From: Candidatus Magasanikbacteria bacterium CG10_big_fil_rev_8_21_14_0_10_36_16
GTDB lineage: Bacteria > Patescibacteriota > Patescibacteriia > Magasanikbacterales > UBA922
Assembly: GCA_002773185.1 (NCBI GenBank)
Contig: PFBU01000006.1
Span: 18,444 to 26,788, forward strand
Length of the DNA stretch: 8,345 nt
Reading direction: 5' to 3'
The number at the start of each line of letters is the position of its first letter. Position 1 is the stretch's first letter. Of the stretch, positions 1 to 5,646 are shown piece after piece. A model generated the notes under the pieces. That model worked only from the letters and a program-made list of their open reading frames with translations. It was not told the DNA's origin and ran no database searches. The position numbers and the translations under genes were made by a program.

Positions 1-755
1 CGATTCAAGCTATCTAGGTTGGTTGTAATATTTATTTTTTGTTGTGTTAGTTTTTCAATGATTTGAATTTTGCTATCAATTATTTTTGCCAAGGCATTGG
101 CGTCTTGAGTTTTGGTGGCGATGGCAGTGATATCATCGTAAGATTTGACAGCATTGGTTAGAGTAGATTCTATTGAAGTTAATTTCTTTTCTAATATCTC
201 TACTTCGCTCGTATAATCATTGATAACATTTTTGATAGTAAAAATATTTTCATTTAATTCTTTTGGATTGAGAGTTTTTATAATATCCAGAATTTCTGTA
301 ACTTTGTCAGTCTTCACTTTGAAAGTATAGCTACAACTTTTTTCATATTTACTAGCATTTTCAAAGATGACATCTTCGCGAGCTTTTAGTTCAGAGATGC
401 TATTGCAGGTATCTACTAGATTACGGGTTTCAATATTGGCATTGTAATTTTTTATTTCATAATTTTCAGCGTCACTGCCAGTAGTACTGTTGCTAACTGG
501 TGGCATGATTTCTGGGGCTATATTTCTGGCAGACAAGCCTACATTACTATCATAAGCCATTCCAGCTGAATTTCCACTAATAGGCATAACTTGACTCACT
601 GAGGTTTTATTTCCAGATAAAGAAGAAACAAGTGGAGTGACAGAATAGCTGATAAGTTTTATTCCTAAAGCGATTACGGCGATGACGACGATTGCCAGTC
701 CGGCTAGTTTTAGCACATTGGTTGGATTGAGATTGAAATTTTCGGCGAATTTCAT
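1..755 (-). CDS. DUF4349-like membrane-anchored protein, 3' end cut off by the window edge
   Basis: The frame is open from an ATG at 755 to the window edge: 251 codons with no stop. Residues 16-36 form one hydrophobic membrane segment after a short N-terminus. A Ser/Gly/Asn-rich linker follows (about 40-95), then an extracytoplasmic domain. The stretch SYTFKVKTDKVTEILDIIK (142-160), followed by NENIFTIKNVINDYTSEVEILEKKL, resembles the DUF4349 core: a beta strand ending in a 'VP'-like turn, a helix, then a long coiled coil. Residues 180-251 are predicted helical coiled coil; the DUF4349 C-terminal membrane helix would lie beyond the edge. The family's function is unknown; a role in envelope or surface assembly is a guess. 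There is no Shine-Dalgarno before the ATG. It has its own probable promoter and lies 103 bp downstream of the CDF gene on the same strand. I am sure it is coding and moderately sure of the family. Confidence 0.7.
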   Translation of the reverse strand, partial: MKFAENFNLNPTNVLKLAGLAIVVIAVIALGIKLISYSVTPLVSSLSGNKTSVSQVMPISGNSAGMAYDSNVGLSARNIAPEIMPPVSNSTTGSDAENYEIKNYNANIETRNLVDTCNSISELKAREDVIFENASKYEKSCSYTFKVKTDKVTEILDIIKTLNPKELNENIFTIKNVINDYTSEVEILEKKLTSIESTLTNAVKSYDDITAIATKTQDANALAKIIDSKIQIIEKLTQQKINITTNLDSLN

Positions 756-785
756 AGGTTGTGTATTAAGTTAATTAATGATTTT

Positions 786-794
786 ATTATAACA
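786..794 (-). promoter_or_regulatory. Extended -10 promoter for the DUF4349-like gene
   Basis: On the minus strand the sequence reads TGTTATAAT, a perfect TATAAT (786-791) with the TG of an extended -10. No good -35 box is seen at 16-18 bp. Transcription would start near 779, leaving a leader of about 24 nt without a Shine-Dalgarno. Read-through from the upstream metal operon is also possible, since I see no clear terminator after the CDF gene. Confidence 0.45.
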
Positions 795-858
795 CGAAAT
801 ACAGGTTTTGGCTGTGTTTTTGTTTTTTTGTCTATTAATCCATTAATTACAATTTTGT

Positions 859-1758
859 TTAATTACAATGTTCACATTCCAACCCAATTTCTTTAATTTC
901 TTGTTTTGTAACTATTTGGAATGTAGGATGATGAATATTGTATTTTATTCTCAATAATTCCATTGCTTCGGCTAAAATTTTTATCCTCTTTATTTTGTCC
1001 ATTTCGTCAATAATTATATGGGTGCTTAAAAAACGATCTTCGGAACCAGTCTGCCAGATGTGCAAGTCGTTTATTTCTAGCACTCCAGTTATTGTTAATA
1101 ATTTGGCCTTAATTTCTGCAAAATCTAAATCTTTAGGGACAGAATCCAAAATTATATTTATTGCTTCGGTAATTATTGCGTATATTTCTTTTAACAAAAA
1201 CAATGAAATAATAATAGAAGCCAGCGGATCAAGAAAACCCCAACCAGTAAAATATATTACTCCGGCACTAATAACTACACCTAAAGAAAACAAAGCATCT
1301 TGAAAAGAATGTAGCCAGGCACTCTTCAAGTTCAAATTTTTATCTGCACCTTTTTGTAGTAAATATGTCGCCAAACCATTGCCCAAAAGTGCTATTCCAG
1401 CCACAATCATCATGGTCATTCCCGAAACTGCTTCTGGATTGAAAAGTCTAACAATTGCCTCAAATAAGACAAACCCAACTATACCCAAAAGAGTGGCACC
1501 ATTCACAAAAGCAATCAATATTTCGGCCCGTTTATAGCCATAAGTTTTTTTTTCAGTCTGTGATTTGTCCGCCAACTTCTCACCCCACAGACTCAAAATC
1601 ATTGAACCAATATCAGTTACATTGTGTAATGCATCAGTAATTAAGGCAAAACTTCTAGAAAGAATTCCAAAGATAATCTCAAAAATAACAATTAACGTAT
1701 TAATGCTGATTGACCAAATGAGATTTTTTGAAGCTGTGGGGTGATTGTGTTCGGACAT
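859..1758 (-). CDS. Cation diffusion facilitator (CDF, CzcD/ZitB-like) Zn/Cd/Co exporter
   Basis: Inner-membrane antiporter expected to export Zn2+ or similar divalent metals in exchange for protons. The protein shows about six membrane helices followed by a cytoplasmic alpha/beta domain. Numbered from the upstream Met at 1800, the transport site is visible as HxxxD in helix 2 (H59, D63, in TDALHNVTD) and HxxxD in helix 5 (H164, D168, in HSFQD). This H/D arrangement is typical of the Zn/Cd-selective CzcD branch. The C-terminal domain carries H247, H261 and H291, and the protein ends in ECEHCN, a possible extra metal ligand set. I chose the ATG at 1758 (MSEHNHPTASKNL) because family members start with a short His-rich tail just before 'KNL'. 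The ATG at 1800 would overlap the permease gene by 17 bp. It is the last gene of the metal operon. Confidence 0.93.
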   Translation of the reverse strand: MSEHNHPTASKNLIWSISINTLIVIFEIIFGILSRSFALITDALHNVTDIGSMILSLWGEKLADKSQTEKKTYGYKRAEILIAFVNGATLLGIVGFVLFEAIVRLFNPEAVSGMTMMIVAGIALLGNGLATYLLQKGADKNLNLKSAWLHSFQDALFSLGVVISAGVIYFTGWGFLDPLASIIISLFLLKEIYAIITEAINIILDSVPKDLDFAEIKAKLLTITGVLEINDLHIWQTGSEDRFLSTHIIIDEMDKIKRIKILAEAMELLRIKYNIHHPTFQIVTKQEIKEIGLECEHCN

Positions 1759-1783
1759 AAATTTATATCTGTTTTCAAATCGG

Positions 1784-2752
1784 TTATTTGATAATTGCAT
1801 TAAACAAATATCCCGTAAAAATAATCCCTAGACCAACGACAGAAGCGAAGATAATTATTAGTTTAGTCTTCATCACTTTTTTCAAAATCATAAATTCTGG
1901 CAAAGATAGGGCAGTAACCGCCATCATGAAAGCTAAAGTCGTGCCAATCGCCACACCTTTTTCGGTTAGAGCACTGACCAGAGGAATCACACCAGCCGCA
2001 TTGGAATAGAGTGGAATGCCGATGATTACCGCGAGTGGCACAGCATACCATTTGTCTCCACCAGCATATTGTGTCAAGAAGTCAGCTGGAATATAACCGT
2101 GTATCCAAGCACCAAGCCCAATCCCAATGATGACATAAAGCCAGACTTTCTTAATAATATCCCAAGTATAGTTTAGAGCATATTTGTGTCTTTGTTTGCT
2201 AGTCATCTTTGGTAGTGGTAGATTGTTTTTTTGTTGATTTTTGCGGACTAGATCGGTGAGTAGATGCTCGACTGGCAATTTGCCGATGATTAATCCTGAA
2301 AAAATAGCGATAAGTAAACCGCTGACGATATAAATAGTGGCAATTTTCCAACCAAACATCCCAAACAACAATACCAAGGCTACTTCGTTGACCATAGGTG
2401 ACGACACCAAAAAAGAAAAAGTAACACCAAGAGGCACACCAGCTTCAACAAAACCCAAAAAGAGGGGAACAGCCGAACAAGAGCAAAAGGGTGTAACAAT
2501 GCCGAGTAGAGAAGCGAGAATGTTGCTCACAAATTTATTTTTGTTGGACAAAAAATGTCGTACTTTTTCTGGTGGTAAATAAGAACGGATGATAGAAACT
2601 ACGTAAATAATGACGATTAGCAATAAAAAAATTTTGATAGTATCAAATATAAAAAAATTGACAGAACTAGCGAGTAGTGTGTCTCTAGAAATAGAGAAAA
2701 CTTGGTAAGTCAACCAATCGGCTAATAGTTGTATTGGGTAAAAAATATTCAT
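1784..2752 (-). CDS. DUF318/ArsP_1 family permease (UPF0718, YraQ-like)
   Basis: A 322-residue membrane protein with two repeated halves. The first carries TPFCSCSAVPLFLGF (C90, C92), then GVPLGVTFSFLVSSPMVNE. The second carries GIPLYSNAAGVIPLVSALTEKG, then GTTLAFMMAVTALSLPE. These are hallmarks of PF03773 permeases. Some members (ArsP) export trivalent organoarsenicals through paired cysteines; the substrate of most is unknown. The hydrophilic segment around 160-195 is the central cytoplasmic loop. It starts 3 nt after the thioredoxin-like gene stops. This pairing with a small redox protein and an ArsR regulator recurs in many genomes and suggests metal(loid) or thiol-linked export. An arsenic role is inference: no arsenate reductase or arsenite pump is present here. 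Confidence 0.92.
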   Translation of the reverse strand: MNIFYPIQLLADWLTYQVFSISRDTLLASSVNFFIFDTIKIFLLLIVIIYVVSIIRSYLPPEKVRHFLSNKNKFVSNILASLLGIVTPFCSCSAVPLFLGFVEAGVPLGVTFSFLVSSPMVNEVALVLLFGMFGWKIATIYIVSGLLIAIFSGLIIGKLPVEHLLTDLVRKNQQKNNLPLPKMTSKQRHKYALNYTWDIIKKVWLYVIIGIGLGAWIHGYIPADFLTQYAGGDKWYAVPLAVIIGIPLYSNAAGVIPLVSALTEKGVAIGTTLAFMMAVTALSLPEFMILKKVMKTKLIIIFASVVGLGIIFTGYLFNAIIK

Positions 2753-2755
2753 AGA

Positions 2756-3055
2756 TTAACATTTATTACCACAACCACAACTATTATTTTTAATTGGAAT
2801 TGTCGTGTCTATTTTTGGTGTATTATTCAACATTTCTTTTATTTCACCCACATCTGGGACACGACCATAGCTAAGCACTTTTTCATCAATAACAAGGGCG
2901 GGTGTGCTCATAATTCCATAATTCATAATCAAACTCATGTCTGTAATTTTTTCTATCACTACTTCTTGCAAATCCAAAGCTTCTACGGCTTTTTTGGTGT
3001 TTTCTTCCAATCTTTGACAATTGGGACAACCTGAACCGAAAATTTTTATGAGCAT
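2756..3055 (-). CDS. Thioredoxin-like small redox protein (redox-active disulfide protein 2 type) with Cys-rich tail
   Basis: A 99-residue protein. The N-terminus MLIKIFGSGCPNCQRLEEN has the CxxC redox site (C10, C13) directly after the first beta strand. The cis-proline loop is STPALV (P52), followed by GRVPDVGEIKEML, the closing helix of the small MTH895/TIGR00412-type thioredoxin fold (usually about 76-80 residues). The extra C-terminus is a linker ending in NNSCGCGNKC, with C93, C95 and C99 forming a CxCxxxC cluster that could bind metal or shuttle thiols. It lies 1 nt after the ArsR gene and 3 nt before the permease, so co-translation is likely, and there is no Shine-Dalgarno. A role in reducing or delivering the permease substrate is inference from this conserved pairing. 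Confidence 0.9.
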   Translation of the reverse strand: MLIKIFGSGCPNCQRLEENTKKAVEALDLQEVVIEKITDMSLIMNYGIMSTPALVIDEKVLSYGRVPDVGEIKEMLNNTPKIDTTIPIKNNSCGCGNKC

Positions 3056-3056
3056 A

Positions 3057-3368
3057 TTATTTGGTTAGTACTAAATTAAAATTAGTTAAATATTTGTTCA
3101 AGATTTTGTGATTCAGTTCGTAATAGACTTTTAGCCCTTGCTTGTTGGATTTTATCAGGTCAAATTTTTTTAGGACACTGAGATGGTGTGAAGTCAAATT
3201 TTGTGATAAGTCCAAATTTGGCCAAATTTCACACACACATTTTGGTTTACTTTTCAAAATACACAAAATACGCATCCTATTTTCTTCAGAAATTATTTTC
3301 AAAAAATCTACAGTCTTTTTCAAATCGCTACTTATTTTTTTGTTAGAGCAACATTTTATTTTTGGCAT
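3057..3368 (-). CDS. ArsR/SmtB family metal-responsive repressor
   Basis: A 103-residue winged-helix dimeric repressor. The fold is visible as LKIISEENRMRILCIL (helices 1-2), CVCEIWPNLDLSQNLTSHHLSVLKKFDLI (helix 3, recognition helix and wing entry) and KQGLKVYYELN (beta wing). C44-V-C46-E matches the helix-3 'CVC' metal site of ArsR and CadC. C6 and C7 near the N-terminus could complete a CadC-like alpha3N site sensing Cd/Pb/Zn or As(III). C36 is an additional cysteine. It is first in the operon with the thioredoxin-like, permease and CDF genes. A palindromic operator sits on its own promoter, so autoregulation with metal-triggered release is expected. The particular metal cannot be decided from sequence alone. 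Confidence 0.93.
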   Translation of the reverse strand: MPKIKCCSNKKISSDLKKTVDFLKIISEENRMRILCILKSKPKCVCEIWPNLDLSQNLTSHHLSVLKKFDLIKSNKQGLKVYYELNHKILNKYLTNFNLVLTK

Positions 3369-3381
3369 ATGTTTTTGTTAG

Positions 3382-3405
3382 ATTATATCAACAGACATTG
3401 ATATA
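3382..3405 (-). promoter_or_regulatory. Metal-operon promoter with overlapping ArsR-type operator
   Basis: On the minus strand an extended -10 (TGATATAAT; TATAAT at 3382-3387) lies 14 bp before the arsR ATG, so the leader would be only about 7 nt. A perfect inverted repeat, TATATCAA (3384-3391) - 6 nt - TTGATATA (3398-3405), overlaps the -10 and fills the spacer. Size, symmetry and placement fit ArsR/SmtB operators that block RNA polymerase. The -35 is poor, which is usual with an extended -10. Confidence 0.75.
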
Positions 3406-3446
3406 GTACAGTATAATCTTTTTTATGGCAAATTGTGGATAACAAA

Positions 3447-3469
3447 AAACCAGCTTGAATAGCTGATTT
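3447..3469. terminator. Weak bidirectional hairpin terminator
   Basis: CAGCT (3451-3455), loop TGAAT, AGCTG (3461-3465), flanked by an A-run on the left and a T-run on the right that pair past one mismatch. On the minus strand a run of six T follows the hairpin. It could stop read-through from the tRNA side before the metal-operon promoter. Confidence 0.4.
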
Positions 3470-3472
3470 TAT

Positions 3473-3525
3473 TGGCTCGGCGAGTGGTGCTTCCCGACTT
3501 AGTCGGGATAAACTTCTCGCCCCAC
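3473..3525 (-). pseudogene. tRNA-Asn 3'-end fragment interrupted by a palindrome
   Basis: On the minus strand the last 15 nt (3487-3473) are identical to the tail of the intact tRNA-Asn gene: T-stem end, acceptor 3' strand, discriminator G and CCA (3599-3585). Reading upstream, GTGGG (from 3524) could be the other T-stem strand. The T-loop position is instead filled by about 30 nt that include the palindrome at 3492-3508. No D or anticodon arm is seen, so this is not a working tRNA. It may be a duplication remnant, an attachment-site-like scar, or a fragment into which a hairpin element inserted. Confidence 0.45.
3492..3508. repeat. Palindromic hairpin, 8-1-8
   Basis: TCCCGACT-T-AGTCGGGA is a perfect 8-bp inverted repeat with one central base. 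The same CCCGA/TCGGG core recurs at 4027-4040 inside the intron, and in imperfect form near 3680-3697. This suggests a small interspersed palindrome family. Confidence 0.55.
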
Positions 3526-3554
3526 TTTTTTATATTGATTAATTTTTGAAATAA

Positions 3555-3583
3555 AAAAGAACGTGAAGTAATCACGTTCTTTT
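3555..3583 (-). terminator. Rho-independent terminator of the tRNA-Asn gene
   Basis: A perfect 12-bp stem (3555-3566 with 3572-3583) and a 5-nt loop start 1 nt after the encoded CCA. On the minus strand the stem runs into a T-rich tail (positions 3558 down to 3551). On the plus strand no T-run follows, so it serves the tRNA. Confidence 0.85.
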
Positions 3584-3584
3584 C

Positions 3585-4089
3585 TGGCTCGGCGAGTGGG
3601 GCTCGAACCCACGACCCACTGGTTACAGTTTACTCTTCCTTTCGAAAAAGACTGGACTATTTCATCACCCATGCAACTAACCCCGATTTAATCGAGGAGC
3701 ATTTCGGGTGCGGAGCGCTTCGAATCCGTTTTTACGAATCCTACTCCCACGAGGGGATAGTCTCTGAACCTTCCCAAAGCTTTTAGAATATCTGTTTGAG
3801 AACAAACCTTTTGCAAGGATCCTCAATTTATTATTCTTTTCTTCATCTGAAAAAATTAAAGCTATGGGCTTGGCTGCAGGTTACCATTCTCTAATCAAAG
3901 AAAATCAGGTTTCCTGTCTACCAGATCAGCGATCTTGTAGTTTCTGCTATTACAATTAAGTAAGACAGAACAGTTCACTCCGTTGGCACTGTAGCGTTTC
4001 CACTACAGGCTGCTATTTGTTTCACTCCCGAGTAATCGGGGGTCAACACGATTTAACAGCCAGTTGCTCTACCGCTGAGCTACCGCCGA
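3585..4089 (-). tRNA. tRNA-Asn(GUU), split by a group I intron
   Basis: The 5' exon is 4089-4056 and the 3' exon 3625-3585; the mature RNA is 75 nt including an encoded CCA. The acceptor stem is TCGGCGG (4089-4083) with TCGCCGA (3595-3589), ending in one G.U pair. The D arm is GCTC/GAGC with a 7-nt loop. The anticodon stem is ACTGG (4064-4060) with CCAGT (3622-3618). The rejoined anticodon loop is CTGTTAA, giving anticodon GUU. The variable loop is GGGTC. The T arm is GTGGG-TTCGAGC-CCCAC. U1-A72 and discriminator G73 agree with bacterial tRNA-Asn. The intron splits the anticodon between U35 and U36, so no functional tRNA forms without splicing. The gene has its own promoter (4150-4178) and terminator (3555-3583) and is transcribed alone. 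Confidence 0.93.
3626..4055 (-). ncRNA. Group I self-splicing intron in tRNA-Asn, 430 nt, no ORF
   Basis: The 5' exon ends GGCUGU and pairs over six positions with the guide sequence GCAGCC at 4013-4008, giving the obligatory U.G pair at the 5' splice site. The intron ends in G (3626). The UA just 5' of the guide can pair with the first two bases of the 3' exon (P10). P2 is CTGTAGTG-GAAA-CGCTACAG (from about 4008), with a GNRA tetraloop. CTGCAGCCAAGCCC (within 3841-3900) matches the P4-J4/5-P5 region. AGGTTCAGAGACTAT (3771-3757) matches P6'/P7 5'. GACTAT (3762-3757) pairs perfectly with ATAGTC (3660-3655) to form P7. No homing endonuclease is encoded. I do not assign a subgroup firmly; the core looks IA- or IC3-like from memory. 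Confidence 0.92.
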
Positions 4090-4149
4090 ATATAAATTGT
4101 AGGCTTACTATAGCAAATTTTGAAAATTTGTGCAAAATAAACCGCTAAT

Positions 4150-4178
4150 AGTATATCATAGGTTTTCTATTATGTCAA
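4150..4178 (-). promoter_or_regulatory. Strong sigma70-type promoter for tRNA-Asn
   Basis: On the minus strand there is a consensus -35 TTGACA (4178-4173), a 17-bp spacer and -10 TATACT (4155-4150), with TG one base upstream (extended -10). Transcription would start near 4143, about 54 nt before the tRNA. The leader contains a perfect inverted repeat (CAAATTTT-G-AAAATTTG, 4114-4130). Confidence 0.85.
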
Positions 4179-4237
4179 TAAAAAAGTTGTCCACTATTTT
4201 TTTATAATCTATACAAATTGGCTATTATTTTTGATGA

Positions 4238-4266
4238 TTTACAAAAATATCGAAAAGTAGTAAAAT
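4238..4266 (+). promoter_or_regulatory. Promoter of the M23 peptidase gene
   Basis: TTTACA (4238-4243), 17-bp spacer, TAAAAT (4261-4266). The predicted start near 4273 leaves a leader of about 14 nt with no Shine-Dalgarno. It is divergent from the tRNA promoter, about 60 bp away. Confidence 0.65.
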
Positions 4267-4286
4267 ATATAGGCTAATAAAAAATT

Positions 4287-5501
4287 ATGAAAAAAATATT
4301 TTTACCATTACTAATATTTGTTATAGCTGGGGGAGCTATATTTTTTGTACGTATTGGTCATACTGAAAAACCACCCAGCGAACCAGAAAATACTCTCGAA
4401 GTGAAAGGGATAAAAGAAGAACCAAAATATAATATTCAAACTCATATTGTCGCAGACAATGATACTTTTGCCAAAGTAATGTCTGATTTTGGCATTGATT
4501 ATAGTGAGATGTTGGCTATAGTTGATTCAGCTTCAAGTACTTATGATATGACCAGTATCAAACTTGGGCAGCCAATTCGTCTTGCCAAAGATGAAAGTGG
4601 TAAAGATGCTTATTTAGAATACGAAACTGGTAAAGAAAATTATATTCATATTGATTTTTTGAATGATGGAAAATTTAGCGTAGAAAAGAAAGCAATTGAA
4701 TATAAGACTGAGATTGTCAAACAAAGTGCCACCATAAATAATTCTATGTACTTGGACGGATTAGATGCCAATATTCCAGAAGGTGTGATTATTGATTTTG
4801 CTGACGTCTTTGCTTGGACTATTGATTTTTCAGTACAAGTTCAAAAAGACGATAGTTTCGAAATACTTTATGAAAAAAGAAGTAGAGAAGGACAAGAACC
4901 AAATTATGGTCGGGTTTTGGCTGGTAAATTTGTAAATAGTGGCAAAGTTTATACAGCTTATCTTTTTGAAGATGAAGAAGGTAAAGCAACTTATTATAGT
5001 GCTGAGGGTGAAAATTTGCAAAAACAATTTCTCAAAGCGCCACTAGAATTCAAGCGTATTACTTCAGGATTTACTTATGCACGTTTTGATCCTATCAATT
5101 ATAGTAAACAAAAGCATTTGGCCATTGACTATGCAGCATCTATGGGGACACCTGTTTTGGCAGTAGGGGACGGCACAATAGAATTTGCTGGTTGGAGTAC
5201 TATTGGTTTTGGTAATTTTGTTAGTATTCATCACAATGACACATATACTACACAATACGCTCACATGTCGGCTTTTGGTCCTGGTATAAAAAAAGGTGTG
5301 CATGTCGTCCAAGGTCAAGTGATTGGTTATGTGGGAAGTACTGGACATTCTACTGGTCCACATTTACATTATCAGATAAAAGAAAATGGTGTTTTGGTAA
5401 ATCCATTAAATCTTGATTTGCCAGCTGGTGATCCTGTACCTGAAGATAAGCTTGAAGAATTCAAGAAAATTGTACAAGAGTATAATAATTTAATGAAATA
5501 G
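4287..5501 (+). CDS. Membrane-anchored or secreted M23 (LytM-type) peptidoglycan endopeptidase
   Basis: A 404-residue zinc metallopeptidase, or murein-hydrolase activator, acting outside the cytoplasmic membrane on peptide cross-links. Residues 1-22 are a signal anchor (two Lys then a hydrophobic run). Residues 50-125 resemble a LysM/OapA-like domain, and 125-250 a Csd3-like second domain. Residues 255-375 are the M23 domain. Zinc ligands are H277 and D281 (HLAID) and H361 (HLH). Active-site histidines are H326 (QYAHMS) and H359. The GSTGHSTGPHLHYQI signature is intact, so the enzyme should be catalytically competent. The start is the only good ATG; translation seems to rely on a short A-rich leader. 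The C-terminal tail after 380 is short and charged. No partner gene such as ftsEX or envC is nearby. Whether it digests self wall or other cells' wall is open. Confidence 0.95.
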   Translation: MKKIFLPLLIFVIAGGAIFFVRIGHTEKPPSEPENTLEVKGIKEEPKYNIQTHIVADNDTFAKVMSDFGIDYSEMLAIVDSASSTYDMTSIKLGQPIRLAKDESGKDAYLEYETGKENYIHIDFLNDGKFSVEKKAIEYKTEIVKQSATINNSMYLDGLDANIPEGVIIDFADVFAWTIDFSVQVQKDDSFEILYEKRSREGQEPNYGRVLAGKFVNSGKVYTAYLFEDEEGKATYYSAEGENLQKQFLKAPLEFKRITSGFTYARFDPINYSKQKHLAIDYAASMGTPVLAVGDGTIEFAGWSTIGFGNFVSIHHNDTYTTQYAHMSAFGPGIKKGVHVVQGQVIGYVGSTGHSTGPHLHYQIKENGVLVNPLNLDLPAGDPVPEDKLEEFKKIVQEYNNLMK

Positions 5502-5520
5502 AAACGTTTTTAATGGCTAC

Positions 5521-5586
5521 ATTGTTACATTGTTGAATTGTTTTCTTTATATAAACAACAATTTAACCATTTAACAATATAACAAT
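5521..5586. repeat. Long imperfect AT-rich inverted repeat
   Basis: The left arm (5521-5542, built of ATTGTT units) is largely complementary to the right arm (about 5557-5586, built of AACAAT units) around a TTTATATAAA centre. It follows the M23 stop and could fold into a long weak hairpin. No T-run follows closely, so it is not a standard terminator. The ATTGTT/AACAAT units also look like low-complexity tandem sequence. The rest of 5502-5646 holds no gene that I can see. Confidence 0.5.
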
Positions 5587-5590
5587 TTTC

Positions 5591-5619
5591 TTGTAAATTA
5601 TATTGACTGATGTTTTAAT
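5591..5619 (+). promoter_or_regulatory. Possible promoter of the coiled-coil gene
   Basis: TTGTAA (5591-5596), 17-bp spacer, TTTAAT (5614-5619). A TTGACT at 5603 is a better -35 but lacks a matching -10. The start would fall near 5626, just upstream of the tandem hairpins, placing them in the 5' leader. Confidence 0.3.
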
Positions 5620-5646
5620 ATAAACTAATTAACAAATTAACTATTT

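Noticed and set aside
938..1303. 121-codon plus-strand ORF over the CDF gene
   Set aside because: It is antisense to a well-supported CDF gene, with no family features and no ribosome site.
1758..1800. Upstream ATG at 1800 as start of the CDF gene
   Set aside because: It would add 14 residues not typical of the family and overlap the permease by 17 bp; a GGGA about 10 nt before it is a weak site, so it is not excluded, only less likely.
3412..3417. Plus-strand TATAAT near the arsR operator
   Set aside because: There is no -35 at proper distance, and only terminators and the tRNA antisense strand follow.
3585..4089. tmRNA or other large structured RNA
   Set aside because: The ends form a full tRNA with an Asn anticodon rather than an Ala-like half tRNA, there is no tag reading frame, and group I core motifs are present.
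5064..5363. 99-codon minus-strand ORF inside the M23 gene
   Set aside because: It mirrors the conserved M23 catalytic region; its Cys/His-rich composition is a shadow of that reading frame.
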